Origin: Sympetrum striolatum
Lineage: Eukaryota > Arthropoda > Insecta > Odonata > Libellulidae
NCBI GenBank assembly: GCA_947579665.1
Contig: CANPUZ010000049.1
Location: 496,001 to 560,000 of the forward strand
DNA length: 64,000 bases
Direction of reading: 5' to 3'
Numbering within the stretch: position 1 is the first letter of the stretch; every line of letters begins with the position of its first letter. The notes below the pieces were generated by a model. The model ran no database searches. It saw only the letters and a list, made by a program, of their open reading frames with translations, and had not been told where the DNA came from. Below, in pieces: positions 57,111 to 64,000 of this stretch. A program made the position numbers and the translations under genes.

Positions 57111-58039
57111 GTACATCCCAAGTAAGAGAATTTATGCACTGGAATTTAGATTTTTTCCCTTAGTGAACTGCGTTACTACAGTAAGAAATTAGATTAAAAT
57201 GTTTAATTATATAAGGTTCTCCTTGCATTTCCTCCATTTTCCTCGGTCTGCGAGAGTTACATTCGTCTTAGAAGATTTCTTAAGTACGCATCTCCTGAAT
57301 TTTGGTCCTCAAATGATTGCCCATTGTCTTTCAGGAGACACATCTGCCAAGGGATTTCATCACGGAGCTGTCTGAGGAGGATTGTGAGGAGGGAGATCGG
57401 GTGGAGTGACCGTGAGGAAAGTCTCTTCTTACGTCTGAACCTTCGTCGTATTATTTAAAACAATAGATGGCTTGAAAAACGTACACAGATTAATTAGTGG
57501 ATTTAAAGAAAACAGTACCTTAATTCTTTCCTGATATAATATAAGAGATTAGAAAACATTTCCACAACAGCAAAACGCTCTCAAGAAGGAGGGCTCGAAA
57601 AACTTGCGAAACCTAAGGAAAGGAAAACTATATTTAGCGATGAAATCGGATTAAACAAGAAGTAAAAGACAAGAAGAGAAACCAATAACAACATACATTC
57701 AGAGTGTTCTACTTTTCGATAGGTTCATACACAGTTACAAATCCCTATTAATCGCCATCTCCTTCATATCCTTATACTTAACCTCACCCCTTATGTCAGC
57801 CAACAACTTTTGTCATCTGCTTTTTCCTGAATCAATTACAACATTTACCAATCCCCTCAATATTTGGCCCAACCATTTCTTCTGTCAATAACATCAAACA
57901 AAAAGATAAAGAACAAATAGTTACACATTTACATGTAAGTAGGTAAAAAACGTACTGATTAATAAGCATGTAAATAAACATTTGAAATATAAAAAGAAGG
58001 GAATAATACATAAAATAATAAACTATAGAAGATTGATAT
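57111..58039. other. Spacer with one short repeat
   Basis: 57700-57790 repeats the phrase found at 26392-26480 (GTGTTCTACTTTTCGATAGG onwards to CTTCATATCCTTATACT). The remaining text is AT-rich with nothing recognised. Confidence 0.4.
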
Positions 58040-58560
58040 CATTTAAAATACATTCATTAATGACGTGGCTGGAGACCAGGTTATTATACAAGATAGTGAA
58101 GATAAACTGCAAATGGCGATTCACAAATTACATCGACTGAGTAAAATATATAACCTAAAAATTTCGACCTCTAAAACGAAAACGATGGCATTCGAAGGAA
58201 GCTATCCATTGAGAATAAAAATTGTAATTGAAAACCAAGTACTCGAACAGGTAACCCATTTCCAATATTTAGGATGCGATCTAACTTATGAAGATGATAA
58301 AGACATCACAAATAGAATTAACATCTTCCAGAGGATAAGCGGTACAATAAGAAGAACATTAAAAGGTAAAACCAAAAAAGAAACCCAAATTAAGTTTTAA
58401 CAGGTGATGGCAGTCCCTACTATGGATCAGAATGTTGGACAGCAAAACAAAAAGTATTAAATCAGATCCTCTGAAATGAAATTTCTTCGGGCAGTTAAGG
58501 GGTGTACAAGGACAGATAAAATCTATAAGAGAGGAACTACGAGTTCAAGCGATGTCAGAG
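58040..58560 (+). pseudogene. RTE-like LINE reverse transcriptase fragment
   Basis: A 111-codon frame reads AGDQVIIQDSEDKLQMAI, KLHRLSKIYNLKISTSKTKT, VTHFQYLGCDLTYEDDKDIT and GTIRRTLKGKTKKETQIKF. It continues in other frames as VMAVPT, GSECWTAKQK and EMKFLRAVKGC. This is the segment just after YADD(Q) through the thumb of the common arthropod RTE-like LINE. It belongs to a different subfamily from 28060-30770. The YAD residues are lost and the 5' side is truncated. Confidence 0.85.
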
Positions 58561-59984
58561 CGATTATTAGTGCTTTTTCACTTCTTTTTTCTTGTAGTAG
58601 CTGAGTTTTAGAATGTTCTGAACCAGTCATGCATTTTGCAAAATCGAAAATGGAAGTTTAATTATTTAAACAAATGCTTCTTAGCGGTAGTGCCAGGCAG
58701 ATGAAAGACCTTTACGTAAAATATTCCATTTTTGACCTTGTTTCCGACTTAATTTTTAGAGATATTATATAAATTTCATATGATTAATAATTATCATTAA
58801 CATATTAAATTTTATTTTAGTTTTAAACAGTTTACTTTTTATACGCAATATTCCAAATTCATCAGCCAAATTGTCGGCGTCAGTGATATCGAATTTTTAC
58901 AGAATATCAAAATTATTTGAAAATATTTATTTGATTTTATTTTAATAACCAGGTTAAACCATAATATGAAATAATGAATAAAATGTATTCATTACATTTT
59001 GAGACAATTTTCCCCTTTGGAAGATGTCGATTCCACCCAACGCGAGTACTGACGTGACGATTTGGAGAGCTCGAGGGTTAAGACAGCGGATTAGGTAGGG
59101 ATGGAAAAAAAACTTTCTGAAGGTTAAAATGGGGTCTCGGTGGGGTGAAGGAGTTGTGCTATTGAGTTTGGGCGTCAAAGAGATTATTTTGTTCATTTAC
59201 TCTTAAAGCTAAAGATGGAAGTTTTCTATTCCTTGTGGAATTGTGTTCCAAAGCTGTGACTGTAAACGATTTGTGGATAAATTTCAGTTCTACGTTGGGG
59301 AATCAAAAATGTCTTGCGACCATCACGATGGTGCGTTTAATTAAACAGGCTGTGGTAAAAGGAAATCAAAGCACTAGAGTGTCATCCTTCAACACCTTCA
59401 TAGTCTCCATTTTCCGGTACAGATTAAAAAAAAGTCGCAATAGAATTTAGTTTTTAGAACTAACTTTTGTAAGAAGAGTATCGTTTCATCTAGCGAGGAA
59501 AAAAAATTAAATATTTTTTCGGAGGGACTGCCTAAAACCTTAAACATACAACGATGAACCATAAATTTGGTATTCGTGAAAATCCATTGTAGTCTTTCAA
59601 CTGAAAATCAACACCTTCTCAAGACCTATTAAATGTTGGAGAATATGCTATCAACAATATCATACAGTAAGTTGTGATGTATTATTAAATAAAGGTAACT
59701 GATTTAGGTTTTTCTCTTTAGTTATGGTTCCGTAGTAATTTTAGTGAACTTATTCAATTAACTGACGATAACACGCGAGTACCATAGGCTGGGTCAAAAA
59801 AAAAACAATTTTTCGAGTATTGAGTTCTTAAAATAAGGGAAAAAATCATAAATTATATCATGCAAGTTCACGCAAAATGCCTGAAAATTAACAAAAATCA
59901 CTAAAACCGCCAAAATCCACTATATAAGGACTACGACTTTTAATTTTTAATATTCACACAGTGCTTCGTTATTGATGTATTCTA
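58561..59984. other. Gene-poor stretch
   Basis: This is AT-rich sequence. Frames at 58954-59196 and 59235-59450 have no recognisable motifs. Confidence 0.45.
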
Positions 59985-60313
59985 TTGGGGGCCCTACAGA
60001 TCATTATTGTATGGGGCCCTATAGACCCCAGGCAAACTGGTAACATTGCAGTTTAATGATCCAATGCAATTGCACCGTTCCAATGACATTGAATAACCAC
60101 TTCGTTTTAAATTCGTTACGTGTGAGGCTAGCGAAATATAAAGTTGAAATATCATAATATGGTACGAAAATTGAATTAATTATGCTTTCAATTCTATTTT
60201 TGTAGTAAGGATTTTAATTATTGAAATGTTTTATGTCTTTTTTGTGGCTTGGCGGCGGTGCCCATAAGTTGACGGGGCCCTACGCGAACACGTATGCTTA
60301 AAAACGGCCCTGA
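59985..60313 (-). mobile_element. hAT-like non-autonomous remnant
   Basis: Read on the minus strand the right edge is CAGGGCCGTTTTTAAGCATA and then GCGTAGGGCCCCGTCAAC, a typical CAGGGCCG hAT-type terminus. The left part has GGGGGCCCTACAGATC and GGGGCCCTATAGACCCC. The opposite terminus and a target duplication could not be fixed. Confidence 0.4.
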
Positions 60314-61486
60314 GCATTTGATACTGAAAATGATGTAATGTCAATTTGGCGTGCTATTGCCAGCATGCAGAAAAAGCAAACACTTAATCTTATCGCAAAA
60401 TAATATCTGCGTTTGCTATAGATAATTCAGTGATTGGCAGAAGAGTGGTCTCCTTTGATGGTACGTGATGCAGGCACGAAGAGAAATGGTTACCAATGAA
60501 TCGGCAGTTCACTTTTCCTCGAAATAACGAATCTTACGAAATCTCCGACCAAATGGCGTGATCTCAATTGGGACTCTTATCTCAATATTTGAACACCTTT
60601 GCTGTCTTATCCGAGGCAAGAAAAATATCGTAATTCTCCATTATCACTTGGTGGTGGCGAAGAAAAATAATTCCAGGTTAACTATTAAAATTTTTAAACT
60701 GAATCCATGAAAATGTGAAAAAGATAATATGTAAAGAGGCAACAAATATGCAGACTCGTTCAAGAGATACCTCGTGGCAGTTTATTCAGTATTCATCAAT
60801 TGATCGTAATTAAGCTCAAAAATCCACGATTGCATCAGCTTCGAAAACGACACTCGACTGACCCGGTCGTGCATAATCCATCGTGGCCTTGAGGAATCGT
60901 GCACGACCTGGTTTCTCACTTGGTAGAGTGCAAAGGTGGTCGTGTACTCGACTCCGTTATAACGCTGCATTTCAGACTGTTTAAACAAGGTGGATGACGT
61001 TTTGCGGATAATTATAGTCACGTTGTTTATATTTGTTTCAAATAAGCTCATTTCTCCGCTGAGAATGAATTGGCAGATCAGTTAGTTCGTATCTTGAAGC
61101 GGAATGACTAACAACGAAACAGTTCAAATTAATTCAAACAAACAATGCGTTTTTTATAAACATAAGTTGTCATAAACACACACGTAAGGTGAAATAAATA
61201 TATGATTTAGTGAAAATAATAAGTTCGATAAATTAGTAAGTCGCTAAGTGCTTTTAAAATGTAATTTTAAAAGCACGTACCCATGTACGTACCCTTTATA
61301 ATACGAGTAAGCGAATGCGCGTCATTTTCCTTTTCTCCTCTTAATTTAGAATCGTAGTTAGAGTTGAGAATCTTCGCCTCGAATACTTTGACAAAAGAAT
61401 GTAGAGGAATTGAGATTGATATACACGGGGCAACATTCACTATCTTTTGGAAAAAAAATGGTTTCAATTAATATCTCAAACTCTAA
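60314..61486. other. Gene-poor stretch with a doubtful Helitron end
   Basis: CCGCTGAGAATGAATTGGCA followed by GATCAGTTAGT at 61055-61086 resembles the Helitron 3' end, but the stem is destroyed. The open frame at 60782-61051 has no known motif. Confidence 0.3.
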
Positions 61487-62646
61487 TTAACCCTTAATTA
61501 GTGGCGTGGGGTCGATATGACCCCAGGCCTTATATTTACTTCGTTAACACCGAAACTAATTAAGATATTTCAACCAAATTTTCGTTTTGTAAAGATGTTT
61601 TCTATTTTATGATTATCTGAGAATTAGGTCAACTTCAAGTCATAAAAAGTATGCAATTAAGCAGTGTTACCAAACTTACAAAAATGAGTTTTAATAATTA
61701 TCAAAGCAAAATTTTAATTATTTTTAAGCGCTTTTACTTAAATTAAGTCATTGTTAAGTACCACAAAATTAATGTACACCATATCATGCATACCAAGTGA
61801 AGAAAATTAATTTCCAAATCGTAAATATTCATGAATATGTTAAAGATTTTACCAAATATTTTTCGAACGTATCTAAAATGTATAAAACGCTCCAAGAGAT
61901 GCTTTACCAATGCTCACTGAGTAAAAGTGAGTTCGTATATTCCCAATACAGAAACAAAGAACTACGCAATAAAAACTTTAGAATAATTTGTTATAAATAG
62001 TTTGTACCCATGCTCTGCGAAGTTATTAGGCAGGGCATAGGTTTAGAAATGTTAATTAATAACAAATTGCTTAAAATGCAATTTCTACGCCCCAAATTTA
62101 GCCTGATAAATAAATATTTTTTACAATATCACTTTTATAGGTTGGTAACACTGATGAGGATTAATTTTACTATTTTAAAAGTACCGTTTTGTCGAAAACT
62201 GAAATTCTCACAAGAAAATTCGAAAATTTCTGTATTTTCGCCCCTAATTTTGACTTTTTTCCGAAAGGAGTGAAATTAATTTTCATTATTTTCCGACAGA
62301 TGGCATTTAAAACATATTGTAATTTTGCTAAAGATATTGAAATAATAAACCTACTAAAACACATTCCAAAAGATTAATATTAACAGATAACAGGATAAAT
62401 CATAATTATATATGTAACTTCAATTTTGGTATACGTTTAAACATTTTATTGAATTGATAATTTATGGAAAAATATACTTCGTTCAAAAATTTACATTAAT
62501 TTTTTTAAAGAATTATTTATAAACTGTTATGAATAGAATCAGTTGATTTACGTTTGAAAGAGGTCTTAAAAATTCATAGAATTTTGGGGTAATTTTCACC
62601 CCACGCGAATAATTACGTAACTTTGACCAGACTAATTAAGGGTTGC
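61487..62646. mobile_element. piggyBac-like MITE
   Basis: TTAA at 61487-61490 is followed by CCCTTAATTAGTGGCGTGGG and a GTCGATATGACCCC palindrome. The right end carries the inverse: ACCCCACGC, about 30 extra bases, then ACTAATTAAGGG at 62631-62642. The outer 12 bases are perfect inverted copies. The right flank is TTGC instead of TTAA, presumably mutated. A second inverted pair (CAGTGTTACCA near 61663 and TGGTAACACTG near 62143) lies inside. CCCT-type ends at TTAA with GGGGTC-type palindromes are typical of piggyBac. The 1.1-kb interior encodes nothing recognisable. Confidence 0.55.
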
Positions 62647-63085
62647 AGTCACGAACAATAAAATGAAAACCATGAAAATTGCGCATTATTATGGAATAGA
62701 CGCCTCGCACACAATATCACTACCATTCGTGTGTCAATTGGATAAAAGGAAGGCTCAGATGGGTAGAATGTAAAACCTATCAGCAGCTATTCCCAACGCA
62801 AATATAAATAAATGTCTATCATTGAAGCTTGGGACGAGTGCCATAAAAACAAAATTTTGCGAATTTTCACTTTCATGTGAGAATACGAAAAATATATTAA
62901 ATCTTACATCTACTTTCCTGGAACCAAACAGTACCTTAGCTGAAATATCTATCATATATAGACGTATTTTCCTATATACCTATATAAGTGATCAAAATTC
63001 CAACCGTGTTCCACAAATGCCACTTGAAAATATTACGGCGTATCGGTGATAGCGTGTAACCGCTAAAAAAATGCGATTTTGAACC
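62647..63085. other. Spacer, nothing recognised
   Basis: This is AT-rich sequence between the MITE and the last array. Confidence 0.45.
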
Positions 63086-63800
63086 TAAGGATCATGGGTT
63101 CGATTCCAGAAGGCCCCAGAATCACGATTTTTTCCAAAAGGGGTCTTTGCGGGTAATTCAGAAATTTTTTTTTAGGTACTACCCGCCAAATAAAAGTGTT
63201 GAAATTAGAGAGATCGCTGGAAGCCGTATATTTCCAACGAAAACTCCAAAAATATATTCTTAGGTTATCATTGGTCCAGCGCTAGGTCAGGGCAACTTTT
63301 CTCCTATTTAAAATAATTGCGAAGATTTTCCTAAATTTTTTGAATCCCTTCCCGATAACATGGAAACTTAAAACCCAGCATGTGAATAGAGATATATATT
63401 TTATGTACGCTGTTCATCGTTTCCCTGATGATCCTTGGTTCGATTCCAGAGCGCCATTCACATTCTACTATACACTGCAAATGGGGATAATAGATTCTTA
63501 TTGTAGGTTCATTCCGGCATGACATTGAATTCAAATTTTGGATTAAAAAAGTTTTATTCCTAACAGGTCTTTAGAAGTATTCACATCCTCCAAAAGGCCT
63601 TGGGTTCGACACTAGGCGACTCTACTTTTTCAAATAAATTATGATTCATTTACCTAGAAGGTGGAAATCATATGGCGAGGCATGTGAACCGAAGTAATGA
63701 ATGTTTCATAAACACTTTATCTCGTACCTTATGATCATTGGTTCGACGCTGGGGCACAATTCGTATTCTACAATATATTTCCAGTGGGGAATACGAAATT
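63086..63800 (+). repeat. Fourth larger copy of the B-box-core array
   Basis: TTCGA cores stand at 63099 (GGGTTCGATTCCAGAAGGC), 63439, 63605 and 63742. A decayed core (GGTCCAGCGCTAGG) lies near 63271, so the first interval is two units of about 170 bases, followed by 166 and 137. CTTGGTTCGATTCCAGAGCG at 63439 is a perfect B-box match. The first unit shares CCAGA and GGCCCC with the units at 9681 and 17669. The array may continue beyond 63800 in eroded form. Confidence 0.75.
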
Positions 63801-64000
63801 AAGTTTGAGGACCTACTCCGATATTATATCAACTTGAAATTTGTAACATCTATATGCTAAATTAATTACTTCATAAGCAACTTTCACTATTAAAAACAAA
63901 CAAGTAAGACGCGTAATTGGCTCTTGATATTTGTCGTACTTATTAGTTAGTATTTAGAATATCTATTGGACGCATTAACATTTTTCTTCGTTGCCATGGC
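63801..64000. other. Right edge, nothing recognised
   Basis: Short AT-rich end of the window with no identifiable feature. Confidence 0.5.

Noticed and set aside
61050..61086. Another Helitron 3' end
   Set aside because: The hairpin is not maintained and the upstream sequence does not match the family.

Overview
The window looks like intergenic or intronic DNA from a large-genome arthropod, most likely an insect. It is AT-rich, has no operons or intact host genes, and is densely packed with decayed transposable elements. The evidence for an arthropod is the mixture of elements: Jockey-, CR1- and RTE-like LINEs, Penelope-like elements with GIY-YIG endonucleases, Helitron/Helentron-like elements, hAT with a ZMYM-type transposase tail, and a piggyBac-like MITE. 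No sequence search was possible, so families are named from protein motifs and element architecture.

Layout. 1-7.5 kb holds a CTC-rich satellite, Helitron and other dispersed repeats, and a candidate terminal exon on the minus strand (4604-4728). 7.75-9.86 kb is a tandem array of about 165/170-bp units, each with a tRNA T-arm-like (B-box) core. 10.6-16 kb carries a Helitron-like element, a GC3-rich candidate exon and a CR1-like 3' end. 17.5-19 kb is an inverted copy of the array split by a Penelope-like element whose inverted flanks carry hammerhead-ribozyme-like motifs. 19.7-21.5 kb holds a Jockey gag remnant and a second Penelope lineage. 25-27 kb holds a third array copy and the best candidate host exon (26531-26732). 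28-31 kb is a decayed RTE-type LINE. 36-42 kb is a nest: a hAT remnant, then a minus-strand Jockey interrupted by a dispersed repeat and by a Helentron-like element with an endonuclease ORF. 43.5-45.4 kb has a long inverted repeat, a Helitron piece, an array piece and a CR1 copy. 48-52.1 kb has a third Penelope lineage, a CR1 remnant and a plus-strand Jockey split by a 730-bp fold-back element with a perfect 8-bp target duplication. 52.3-55.9 kb is a cluster of Helitron-like copies, some head-to-tail. 58-64 kb holds an RTE-like piece, a hAT-like terminus, a piggyBac-like MITE and a last array copy.

The most interesting signals are: (1) dispersed arrays of nucleosome-length units, each carrying a B-box-like TTCGA core, with a related module inside the Helitron-like elements; (2) paired hammerhead-like motifs on a Penelope element, one overlapping the stop codon of its endonuclease frame; (3) precise nested insertions that give a relative history; (4) three isolated, codon-biased candidate exons lying in transposon debris.
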